Shown piece by piece: positions 5,619 through 11,800 of a DNA stretch of 11,800 nucleotides. The notes under the pieces are model-generated. The model was not told the origin of the DNA. It searched no databases and was given only the letters and a program-made list of their open reading frames with translations. The DNA comes from an uncultured Oscillospiraceae bacterium (GTDB lineage: Bacteria > Bacillota > Clostridia > Oscillospirales > Acutalibacteraceae): positions 1 through 11,800 of the forward strand of contig URPG01000038.1 in the NCBI GenBank assembly GCA_900549675.1, written 5' to 3'. Position 1 is the stretch's first letter. Every line of letters begins with the position of its first letter. The translations under genes and the position numbers were made by a program.

Positions 5619-7633
5619 GCTGGGCCGGTTCTCTTTGTGACCTCTATAACCGAAACGTTTACTTGGCCGGTGAAAGTTTGGGAAATCAGCCTATGCTGCT
5701 GCCGATTTGTCATACCACGGCAAAGGCGCAGGTCGAAATACTAATCAATATGGACGGTGAATTTATCAGAGCCTCTAAGGTGGAAAAAGACCAAGCCACT
5801 ACGCTTTGCCCGGCTACAGAGCGTTCGGCCGCCCGCAGCAATGGCATCGAGCCTATGCCGCTGTTTGACAAATTGATTTATCTTGCCAAGGATTACAGCC
5901 TGTATATTGACGGAAAAGATAACAGCAATGAATTTCATAATCAGTATTTGGCGGCACTCAAAAAATGGGTGGATTCTCCTTACCATCACCCCAAGGTAAA
6001 TGCTGTTTATCAATATTTATTGCAAGGCAGGGTGGTGCAGGATTTAATCAGGGCAGATGTCTTAAAACCTGATGAATATGGGAAGATTACCCATAAAGAA
6101 AAAGTAAACGGAATTGACCAGACGGATATTTTTATACGATTTAAGGTTCATCCCCCCGAAAGGCTTTCGATGTCAGAGAAACAGGATGATACCGACCATG
6201 TTTATCAAGATGAAATGTGGCTAGATAAATCTGTTCAGCGTAGTTTTATTGAATATTATACGGATATTCTTTCTCAGCAAAGCAAGGATCTTTGCTATTT
6301 AACCGGCGAAAAAATGTTTCCTGCCACCCGTCACCCGGCTAAAATTCGTAATGAGGCTGACAGTAAGGCAAAGCTGTTTTCTTCCAATGACAACGAAAAC
6401 TTTACCTATAAGGGGCGCTTTAACGTCAAAGACAAAGACGGTTACAGTGAGGCGATGTCGATTGGCTACATTACATCACAAAAAATCCATAATGCATTGA
6501 AGTGGATTATCCGTCGGCAAGGCAAAACGAGAGATGGACTTTGTTTTGTCACATGGGAAGAAGATTTAAAAAATCTCCCTGGATATTCAGATTCCAGCAG
6601 TCAAATTATCAGCAGTATAACAGATGAGGACTTTGAAGACGAGGATGATGAACAGTTTCAAATTTCAGATACCGGATTTTATTCAGCAGAGAGATTTAAA
6701 AAAGCGCTGAATGGGTATGGTTTTGAAGAGAAAGAGAATGATTCTCAGGTAGTGATTTTAGCGCTAAATGATGCCACACCGGGCCGTTTAGCCTTGACCT
6801 ATTATAAAGAATTAAAAGGCTCTCAGTATCTGGAAAAAATTGAAGAATGGCATGATAGTTGCCGCTGGTGGCATTTCTATATAGACAAAGAGAAAAAATA
6901 TCGTGGCTATGAAGGAATGGTTTCTTTTGGTGAAATCGCCGCAGCAGTTTACGGTGTAGAACAAAATGAAAAATTGGTTCTGCGAAAAAACAGTGACGGG
7001 AAGGCCATTCAGCTTATTAAGACCTTTGAACGTTTAACTCGTTGTGTGCTGGAAGGCAAAAATGTTCCCCAAGATTTAGTCAATTATGCTGTGATACGGG
7101 CATCACAACCACTCGCGTATAAAAACAAATTAAATTATCAAAGAGTGCTGAACGTGGCCTGCTCTTTGGTAAAACGCAGTTACTGGGAAAGACAAAAAGA
7201 AAATCCGTCAAAAGGAGTGAAGATAGGCATGGCATTAGACGTTACCAATTCAGACAGAAGCTATTTGTATGGCAGGTTGTTGGCTTTGGCAGAAGCTGTT
7301 GAAAATTCAGCAATGAATGAAAGCGGAGATAGCCGCAGAAGTACTAATTCTGAAAAGCTTAGAAAGCGGTTTTCAGAATTTCCTTATAGCACATGGACCA
7401 TTCTTTATAAGAAACTGGATCCTTACTTCAAAAGGCTGAGTATAGGACTAAGAGAGTATTATCAATCAGAAATTGATGAAATAATGGCATTGTTTAAACC
7501 GGGCGATTTTGAGTGTAATCAAAAATTAAGTGGATTATATCTGATGGGTTATAGTTTACAGCGAAAACACGGTAAAGACAAAAAAGAAAAAAGCAAATTA
7601 AAAAATCAAACAGTGAGTCAAAATATTGAATAA
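5615..7633 (+). CDS. cas8c: Cas8c (Csd1) large subunit of type I-C Cascade
   Basis: Cas8c is the large Cascade subunit that recognises the PAM and helps open target DNA. The start is GTG at 5615 (GTGA overlap with the cas5c stop), with GAGGAGG 7 nt upstream and the characteristic N-terminus SWAGSLCDLYNRN. Family segments include LPICHTTAKAQVEILINMDGEF, LCYLTGEKMFPATRHPAKIRN, KLFSSNDNENFTYKGRF, YITSQKIHNALKWIIRRQG and RLALTYYKELKG. At 672 residues it is somewhat longer than many Cas8c proteins. An acidic stretch at 337-346 (DEDFEDEDDE) looks like a linker or insertion, and the C-terminus has a lysine-rich tail. The region from residue 539 on corresponds to the small subunit Cas11c, which seems to be translated separately from an internal start. 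No frame damage is visible. Confidence 0.95.
   Translation: MSWAGSLCDLYNRNVYLAGESLGNQPMLLPICHTTAKAQVEILINMDGEFIRASKVEKDQATTLCPATERSAARSNGIEPMPLFDKLIYLAKDYSLYIDGKDNSNEFHNQYLAALKKWVDSPYHHPKVNAVYQYLLQGRVVQDLIRADVLKPDEYGKITHKEKVNGIDQTDIFIRFKVHPPERLSMSEKQDDTDHVYQDEMWLDKSVQRSFIEYYTDILSQQSKDLCYLTGEKMFPATRHPAKIRNEADSKAKLFSSNDNENFTYKGRFNVKDKDGYSEAMSIGYITSQKIHNALKWIIRRQGKTRDGLCFVTWEEDLKNLPGYSDSSSQIISSITDEDFEDEDDEQFQISDTGFYSAERFKKALNGYGFEEKENDSQVVILALNDATPGRLALTYYKELKGSQYLEKIEEWHDSCRWWHFYIDKEKKYRGYEGMVSFGEIAAAVYGVEQNEKLVLRKNSDGKAIQLIKTFERLTRCVLEGKNVPQDLVNYAVIRASQPLAYKNKLNYQRVLNVACSLVKRSYWERQKENPSKGVKIGMALDVTNSDRSYLYGRLLALAEAVENSAMNESGDSRRSTNSEKLRKRFSEFPYSTWTILYKKLDPYFKRLSIGLREYYQSEIDEIMALFKPGDFECNQKLSGLYLMGYSLQRKHGKDKKEKSKLKNQTVSQNIE
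7211..7217 (+). promoter_or_regulatory. Internal ribosome binding site for Cas11c
   Basis: AAAGGAG inside cas8c lies 11 nt before an in-frame ATG at 7229. The spacing is on the long side, but this is a strong Shine-Dalgarno match at the position where the small subunit should begin. Confidence 0.65.
7229..7633 (+). CDS. cas11c: Cas11c small subunit, internal translation product of cas8c
   Basis: Type I-C systems were shown (first in Desulfovibrio vulgaris) to make the small Cascade subunit from an internal start within cas8c. Here ATG at 7229 is codon 539 of cas8c, in frame, and follows AAAGGAG at 7211-7217. The product has 134 residues, close to the expected size. It starts MALDVTNSDRSYLYGRLLALAEAVE, followed by a predicted helical segment (TWTILYKKLDPYFKRL, LREYYQSEIDEIMALF) and a lysine-rich tail (GKDKKEKSK). 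NSDRSYLYGRLLALAE matches the conserved start of this region as I recall it. Small subunits line the belly of Cascade and stabilise the R-loop. Separate translation is inferred from the site, not demonstrated. Confidence 0.75.
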   Translation: MALDVTNSDRSYLYGRLLALAEAVENSAMNESGDSRRSTNSEKLRKRFSEFPYSTWTILYKKLDPYFKRLSIGLREYYQSEIDEIMALFKPGDFECNQKLSGLYLMGYSLQRKHGKDKKEKSKLKNQTVSQNIE

Positions 7634-7649
7634 TACGGAGGGATAAATT

Positions 7650-8507
7650 ATGGGAGTACTTCAAAATAAAATCGATTTTGCGGCTTTGGTCACAGTGAAA
7701 AAGGCCAACATTAACGGTGACCCGCTTTCCGGCAACCGACCTAGGGAGGATTATGACGGCTACGGTATTTTCTCTGATGTTGCCATTAAGAGAAAAATTC
7801 GCAATCGTTTGCAGGATATGGGCGAAAAAATCTTTGTGCAGTCTGATGATCGCAGTGATGACGGGTATAAGAGCTTAAAAGAAAGAGCCGATAAGTGCGA
7901 GGAATTTCAAAAAGAGGCGGGCAAAGGCAAAAAAGCAGATGCTGAAAAATGTGCACAAATTGCCTGTAAAGAGTGGATTGACGTTAGAAGCTTTGGACAA
8001 GTTTTTGCCTTTAAAGGTGATACAGTTTCAATTGGTGTAAGAGGACCGGTTTCCATTCATCAAGGGACCAGTGTTTCTCCGATACAGGTGACCGAAATGC
8101 AGATTGTCAAGAGTGTCAATAGTGAATCCAAGGACTCTCGTGCCTCCGATACCATGGGCATGAAATATTTTGTGGATTTCGGACTATATGTGATTCGCGG
8201 CAGCATCAATTGCCAATTGGCTGAAAAAACAGGATTTTCTGATGAAGACGCTGAAAAAATCAAGCAAGCATTGGCTACTCTGTTTGAGAATGATGCCTCT
8301 GCGGCAAGACCGGAGGGCAGTTGTGAAGTCAGAAGGCTCTATTGGTGGAAACACAATGAAAAAACTCCCAAAGAAACCTCTGCTATGATTCAGCGTTCGT
8401 TACAGATTAAACCAAGAGAGGGCGTAGAAATTCCAAAAGAATTCTCAGATTATGAGATTACCCCCAAAGAAAAACTGCTTGGAAATCCGGAAATTATAGA
8501 GTTCTAA
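7650..8507 (+). CDS. cas7c: Cas7c (Csd2) Cascade backbone subunit
   Basis: Cas7c polymerises along the crRNA spacer to form the Cascade backbone. The 285-residue protein has the expected length and all landmark segments: KIDFAALVTVKKANINGDP (NxNGDP motif, about 20-25), GNRPREDYDGYGIFSDVAIKRKIRNRLQD, IFVQSDDR, WIDVRSFGQVFAF (109-121), VSIGVRGPVSIHQ, SDTMGMKYFVDFGLY and AEKTGFSDEDAEKIKQAL. The start ATG at 7650 has GGAGGG (7637-7642) 7 nt upstream, the best ribosome site in the operon, which suits a subunit needed in several copies. It starts 16 nt after the cas8c stop and is the last gene before the terminator at 8533-8565. The frame is intact. Confidence 0.96.
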   Translation: MGVLQNKIDFAALVTVKKANINGDPLSGNRPREDYDGYGIFSDVAIKRKIRNRLQDMGEKIFVQSDDRSDDGYKSLKERADKCEEFQKEAGKGKKADAEKCAQIACKEWIDVRSFGQVFAFKGDTVSIGVRGPVSIHQGTSVSPIQVTEMQIVKSVNSESKDSRASDTMGMKYFVDFGLYVIRGSINCQLAEKTGFSDEDAEKIKQALATLFENDASAARPEGSCEVRRLYWWKHNEKTPKETSAMIQRSLQIKPREGVEIPKEFSDYEITPKEKLLGNPEIIEF

Positions 8508-8532
8508 ATAGAAAGAATAATAATGAAAAGCG

Positions 8533-8565
8533 AAAAACCTGTGACAATCGATGTCACAGGTTTTT
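8533..8565. terminator. Bidirectional rho-independent terminator
   Basis: AAAAACCTGTGACA (8533-8546) pairs perfectly with TGTCACAGGTTTTT (8552-8565) around a 5-nt loop, ATCGA. The outer A/T pairs supply a U-run on either strand. It lies 26 nt after the cas7c stop and 50 nt beyond the stop of the oppositely directed kinase gene, so it can end both convergent transcripts. It marks the right border of the cas operon. Confidence 0.92.
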
Positions 8566-8615
8566 GCTCTGTTTGAGTATCAATTTTATAAACAAATGTC
8601 AAAGGAAATTTGAAA

Positions 8616-9476
8616 TTACGAACGCTTATCAGCTAAAGTTTGGCACAGCCAGGGCAGATGAATTTCAAATTTAGGGCCAAAGCGAATATCTTTTTGATAT
8701 TTTGCTGTGCTGACAATGGTTTTCCATGTAAATTCTGTGGCGAGCTGACAAGCATCAAATAAGTCTAAATTGTTTAACAGAGCACCTGTGAGGACGGAGG
8801 CAAAGGTATCGCCTGTCCCATGGAAATAACCGGGAATTCTGTCATATAAATAAAATTCAGTTTTCCCTAAATCGCGGTCAAAACAGGCGGCACCCAATTG
8901 TTTGTCATCCCAATGAATCCCTGTGAGAACAGCTTGTTTGGGACCAATTTCACAGAGCGACGACAAAATATTTTGAACATATTCTTTTGTATACGGTCCC
9001 TCTTGATAAGGAATACCCAAAATACGAGAGGCCTCGGTCATATTGGGAACGATGACATCACATTGATGACATAGGCGGGCGATGCCGTCTGCCATTCTTT
9101 CGGTATAGGTGGGATACAGTTTTCCGTTGTCGCCCATGACAGGATCAATAATGATTTTTGTGTTCTTTTCTTGAAAAAGAGTAAAGAAATGGTTGACAAT
9201 TTCAATTTGATCTGCACTGCCCAAAAATCCGGTATAAATAGCATCAAAATGGCAGCCGACAGCTTTCCAGTGGTCAGCCATGGCTTTCATTTTATCAGTT
9301 AAGTCAATATAGACGTAATCCTCAAAACCACCGGTGTGTGTAGATAAAACGGCAGTCGGCAAAACCGAGGTTTCCACCCCGCAGGCGGATAGAATCGGCA
9401 AAACAACCGTTAAAGAGCATTTGCCCACACCCGAAAGGTCGTGTATGGCGGCGGCGTTGGGAAATAAATTTGACAT
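8616..9476 (-). CDS. pdxY: Pyridoxal/pyridoxamine kinase (ribokinase superfamily)
   Basis: This enzyme phosphorylates vitamin B6 vitamers at the 5'-hydroxyl using ATP, in the pyridoxal 5'-phosphate salvage pathway (cytoplasm). The 286 residues show the ribokinase-superfamily layout. The N-terminal segment AAIHDLSGVGKCSLTVVLPIL is followed by VLSTHTGGF (vitamer side) and IIIDPVMGDNGKLY (about 109-121). VPNMTEA follows, and the anion-hole and catalytic-base motif GTGDTF has D223. The start ATG at 9476 has AAAGGA about 8 nt upstream; a TTG 18 nt earlier is possible but has no such site. The gene converges on the cas operon, shares the terminator at 8533-8565 and has its own promoter at 9568-9596. 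A hydroxymethylpyrimidine kinase role cannot be excluded from motifs alone, but the overall sequence is of the kind usually named pyridoxamine kinase in Clostridia. No functional link to the CRISPR genes is apparent. Confidence 0.85.
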   Translation of the reverse strand: MSNLFPNAAAIHDLSGVGKCSLTVVLPILSACGVETSVLPTAVLSTHTGGFEDYVYIDLTDKMKAMADHWKAVGCHFDAIYTGFLGSADQIEIVNHFFTLFQEKNTKIIIDPVMGDNGKLYPTYTERMADGIARLCHQCDVIVPNMTEASRILGIPYQEGPYTKEYVQNILSSLCEIGPKQAVLTGIHWDDKQLGAACFDRDLGKTEFYLYDRIPGYFHGTGDTFASVLTGALLNNLDLFDACQLATEFTWKTIVSTAKYQKDIRFGPKFEIHLPWLCQTLADKRS

Positions 9477-9567
9477 AAAATCAGTCCTTTGCAAAGAATG
9501 AGAAATGATGGAAACATATGATTGTTTCTCGGTTAAAAGTCAGTAAATTCAAAATTGACTAAAATTT

Positions 9568-9596
9568 AGTATAGCACTGCTGTTTTATAAAAGCAA
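9568..9596 (-). promoter_or_regulatory. Promoter of the pyridoxal kinase gene
   Basis: On the minus strand -35 TTGCTT (9596-9591) and -10 TATACT (9573-9568) are 17 nt apart, with TGC before the -10 (extended -10). The predicted start near 9561 gives a leader of about 85 nt before the ATG at 9476. Confidence 0.65.
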
Positions 9597-9612
9597 TCTT
9601 TCACCAAGAAAA

Positions 9613-9648
9613 GAAAAAATAAAAAAGGAGGGCATAGCCACTCCTTTT
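9613..9648 (-). terminator. Rho-independent terminator of uxaC
   Basis: On the minus strand AAAAGGAG (9648-9641), an unpaired T, GGC, a 3-nt loop, then GCC and CTCCTTTT (9630-9623) form a stem of 11 pairs with one bulge. A T-rich run follows (TTTTATTTTTTC, to 9613). It lies 15 nt after the uxaC stop and separates the uxa operon from the kinase gene. Confidence 0.8.
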
Positions 9649-9663
9649 GGATACATAGAAAGA

Positions 9664-11058
9664 TTACAAATTGAAAAATCGTTTGGCGTTATAATATGAA
9701 ATATCTTGAACAATCTGTCCCAGTGCGTCTATGTCGGAACCGATTTCTCCGTTTTCATACCAACGCCCAAGCAGGTCACAAAGAATACGCCTGAAATATT
9801 CATGTCGGGTGTAAGAAAGAAAACTGCGTGAGTCTGTCAGCATACCAATGAAATTGCCAAGAACGGATTGGTTAGCATAATTTGTAAGCTGCTGTTCCAT
9901 CCCCTGTTTGGTATCGTTAAACCACCAGGCCGCCCCATGCTGAACCCTACCGTTAATGCCGTATTCTGAAAAACAGCCTGCAATTGTGGCAAGCATAGCG
10001 TTGTCATTGGGATTTAAAGAATATAAAATTGTTTTGGGAAGCTGATCTTTTTCGTTCAACGCATTGAGGAAGGAAGCAATTTCATTTGCATTTCCGCCTT
10101 GTCCGATGCAATCATAACCGGTATCAGGTCCTAACCGGGCAAACATTTTTTGATTGGTGTTTCTCACAGCCCCGTAATGGATTTGCATGACCCAGCCACG
10201 GCGGTGATATTCTCCTGCCAGAAATTGTAAGAGGGCATATTGAAAGGCGTCAGTTTCGGCTTGCGATAATGCCTCTCCCGCCAATCGTTTTTGAAAAATG
10301 TTTTCGATTTCCTCATTTGCGGCAGGCGCAAAAGGAATTTTATTCAAACCATGGTCGCTGATGATACAGCCGCATTCAGCAAAATAATCCATACGGACAG
10401 ATAGGGCTTTTTTTAAGTCTGATATAGAATGGATGGGTTGATGAGAAGCTTCGGAAAGCTGAGAAAGATACAGAAGATAATGACGGTCTTGGAGGTTTAA
10501 GGATTTATCAGGACGCCAACCGGGTAAAACCTTGACATTAAAAGTAAAATCTTTGGCCAGCTTTTGATGATTTTCCAGAAAATCGATAGGATCGTCTGTT
10601 GAAATAATGACTTCCACTTTTGAGCGGCGGATAATTTCACGCACACTGAGAGAGGTAAGCATTTCAGTGGTTAATTGCCAAACTTCCTCGGCAGTTTGAG
10701 TGTTTAAAATACCATCGTAGCCAAAGTAGCGTTTGAGTTCAAGGTGAGCCCAATGATAGACGGGGCTGCCGATTGCTTTTTCCAATACAGCGGCAAAGCG
10801 TAAAAATTTAGTTTTGTCATCGGCGTTGCCTGTGATTTCCTCTTCAGGGATTCCGCAGGCTCTCATCAACCGCCATTTATAATGATCACCATTTAACCAA
10901 AGCTGTGTAAGGTTTTCGGCACGAAAATCCTCGGCGATTTCGCGGGGATTGACATGACAGTGATAATCAATAATTGGCAATGCTTCAGCGTATTGATGAT
11001 ACAGTATTTCAGCGGTTTGTGTAGAGAGCAGGAAATTTTCATCTAAAAAAGCTTTCAT
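9664..11058 (-). CDS. uxaC: Uronate isomerase (glucuronate isomerase)
   Basis: UxaC interconverts D-glucuronate and D-fructuronate, and D-galacturonate and D-tagaturonate, the first step of the hexuronate pathway in the cytoplasm. At 464 residues it has the normal family length. It belongs to the amidohydrolase superfamily: the metal-binding DYHCHVNP motif gives H33 and H35. Further family segments are WLNGDHYKWRLMRACGI, VIISTDDPIDF, VLPGWRPDK, MQIHYGAVRNTN (about 291-302), LYSLNPNDN, VQHGAAWWFNDTKQGMEQQL (about 372-391) and MLTDSRSFLSYTRHEYFRRILC. The start ATG at 11058 has AAAGGA (11073-11068) 9 nt upstream. It follows uxaA with a gap of 59 bases that contains a possible extra promoter. The frame is intact. 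Confidence 0.97.
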   Translation of the reverse strand: MKAFLDENFLLSTQTAEILYHQYAEALPIIDYHCHVNPREIAEDFRAENLTQLWLNGDHYKWRLMRACGIPEEEITGNADDKTKFLRFAAVLEKAIGSPVYHWAHLELKRYFGYDGILNTQTAEEVWQLTTEMLTSLSVREIIRRSKVEVIISTDDPIDFLENHQKLAKDFTFNVKVLPGWRPDKSLNLQDRHYLLYLSQLSEASHQPIHSISDLKKALSVRMDYFAECGCIISDHGLNKIPFAPAANEEIENIFQKRLAGEALSQAETDAFQYALLQFLAGEYHRRGWVMQIHYGAVRNTNQKMFARLGPDTGYDCIGQGGNANEIASFLNALNEKDQLPKTILYSLNPNDNAMLATIAGCFSEYGINGRVQHGAAWWFNDTKQGMEQQLTNYANQSVLGNFIGMLTDSRSFLSYTRHEYFRRILCDLLGRWYENGEIGSDIDALGQIVQDISYYNAKRFFNL

Positions 11059-11081
11059 GAGTAGGCTTCCTTTCTGCGAAA

Positions 11082-11109
11082 ATTATAAATCATTTTTTCG
11101 GCCTGTCAG
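11082..11109 (-). promoter_or_regulatory. Possible internal promoter before uxaC
   Basis: In the gap between uxaA and uxaC, minus strand, CTGACA (11109-11104, 5 of 6 matches to -35) is followed after 16 nt by a perfect TATAAT (11087-11082). The transcript start would fall near 11075, only a few bases before the ribosome site, so the leader would be very short. It may give uxaC expression independent of uxaA. Confidence 0.45.
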
Positions 11110-11117
11110 TGTCTGTT

Positions 11118-11800
11118 TTACAGGGTTACGCCTTGTTTGAAAATAGCCATATCACGCAGTCCGAGTTCTTCGGATTTTACTTTTTTGCCGGAGGCTACCG
11201 CTAGGATATATTGATAAAACTCTTCTGCCAGTTCATCCATGGGTTTACCGCTTACCAGTTGACCGGCATTAAAATCAATCCATCTTTTTTTGGATTCATA
11301 AAGAGGGGTGTTACTAGATATTTTTACCGTAGGCACGGGTGAGGCAAACGGTGTGCCGCGGCCTGTGGTGAACAAGACAATATGGGCCCCTGAGGCGACC
11401 AAAGCCGTAGAGGCAACCAAATCGTTGCCGGGAGCATTGAGTAAATTCAAACCTTTGGTTTGCACGGGCTGACCGTATTCTAACACATCTGTCACGATAT
11501 TGTCACCCGCTTTTTGGGTACAGCCCAAAGATTTATCCTCCAATGTGGTAATACCGCCTGCTTTATTGCCGGGGGAGGGATTTTCATAAATATTTTGATT
11601 GTGGTCTTGAAAGTATTTTTTAAAATTGTTAATCAGCCCCACTGTTTTTTGGAAAATCTCTTTATTCTGGCAGCGGTTCATCAAGATGGTTTCTGCACCG
11701 AACATTTCCGGAACCTCGGTAAGAATACTGGTGCCGCCTGCGGCAATGATTTTATTGCTGAACTGGCCTACCAGCGGATTTGCGGTAATACCCGAAAGTC
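11118..11800 (-). CDS. uxaA: Altronate dehydratase, C-terminal part (cut by window edge)
   Basis: UxaA dehydrates D-altronate to 2-keto-3-deoxy-D-gluconate in galacturonate breakdown. The frame is open to the right edge and ends at TAA 11120-11118, so about 226 C-terminal residues of a protein that is usually about 495 long are present. The visible part starts LSGITANPLVGQFSNKIIAAGG. It continues with ILTEVPEMFGAETILMNRC, NPSPGNKAGGITTLEDKSLGCTQKAG, GNDLVASTALVASGAHIVLFTTGRGTPFASPVPTVKISSN and a lysine-containing C-terminus. These are hallmark segments of the altronate/galactarate dehydratase family; galactarate dehydratase is the main alternative, but the adjacent uxaC favours altronate. An ATG at 11705 is internal, not the start. 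The operon promoter is outside the window. Confidence 0.92.
   Translation of the reverse strand, partial: LSGITANPLVGQFSNKIIAAGGTSILTEVPEMFGAETILMNRCQNKEIFQKTVGLINNFKKYFQDHNQNIYENPSPGNKAGGITTLEDKSLGCTQKAGDNIVTDVLEYGQPVQTKGLNLLNAPGNDLVASTALVASGAHIVLFTTGRGTPFASPVPTVKISSNTPLYESKKRWIDFNAGQLVSGKPMDELAEEFYQYILAVASGKKVKSEELGLRDMAIFKQGVTL

Noticed and set aside
8060..8263. Minus-strand frame within cas7c
   Set aside because: It is antisense to conserved Cas7c segments; no start site or family resemblance.
9511..9560. Short inverted repeats (GAAACA/TGTTTC and AGTCA/TGACT) in the leader of the kinase gene as operator or riboswitch
   Set aside because: The arms are only 5-6 bp in AT-rich DNA and no known riboswitch pattern is recognisable.

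Overview
The window holds a nearly complete type I-C (Dvulg) CRISPR-Cas locus, followed on its right by a vitamin B6 kinase gene and part of a hexuronate (glucuronate/galacturonate) catabolism operon. Base composition is AT-rich, Shine-Dalgarno sites are strong AGGAGG-like, sigma-A promoters are often extended -10, and the closest remembered protein families are from Clostridia. This suggests an anaerobic, probably host-associated Bacillota (Clostridia). That placement is inference from composition and family resemblance; there is no rRNA or other marker in the window.

Layout, left to right. 1-180: AT-rich leader-like DNA with a hairpin containing 8-bp perfect arms (GTGCGAAT/ATTCGCAC), directly downstream of cas2. 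The CRISPR array itself is not in the window and should lie to the left of position 1. 181-2194, minus strand: the adaptation module, transcribed cas4-cas1-cas2. 2195-2446: an AT-rich divergent promoter region. 2447-8507, plus strand: the interference module cas3-cas5c-cas8c(-cas11c)-cas7c, tightly packed with 4-8 nt overlaps, ending in a strong bidirectional terminator at 8533-8565. 8616-9476, minus strand: a pyridoxal/pyridoxamine kinase with its own promoter. 9664-11058, minus strand: uxaC (uronate isomerase) with its own terminator and a possible own promoter. 11118-11800, minus strand: the C-terminal part of uxaA (altronate dehydratase), running off the right edge.

How the genes work together. 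Cas5c is expected to cut the pre-crRNA and cap the crRNA. Cas7c forms the backbone, Cas8c is the large subunit, and the small subunit Cas11c appears to be translated from an internal start inside cas8c (ATG at 7229, preceded by AAAGGAG). Cas3 (HD nuclease plus helicase) degrades the target, and all its motifs look intact. Cas4, Cas1 and Cas2 should acquire spacers, but cas1 is broken in this sequence. One base is missing from a C-run (G5 at 920-924 on the plus strand), which truncates Cas1 at 202 of 344 residues and removes its catalytic His and acidic ligands. If that is real, the locus can still interfere but probably cannot acquire spacers; if it is a sequencing error, the locus is complete.

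The two points most worth checking are the cas1 frameshift and the split, divergent arrangement. The canonical I-C order is a single co-directional run cas3-5-8-7-4-1-2-array; here cas4-1-2 is turned round and placed upstream of cas3. I saw no mobile elements, tRNA or rRNA genes, and no clearly new biological system.
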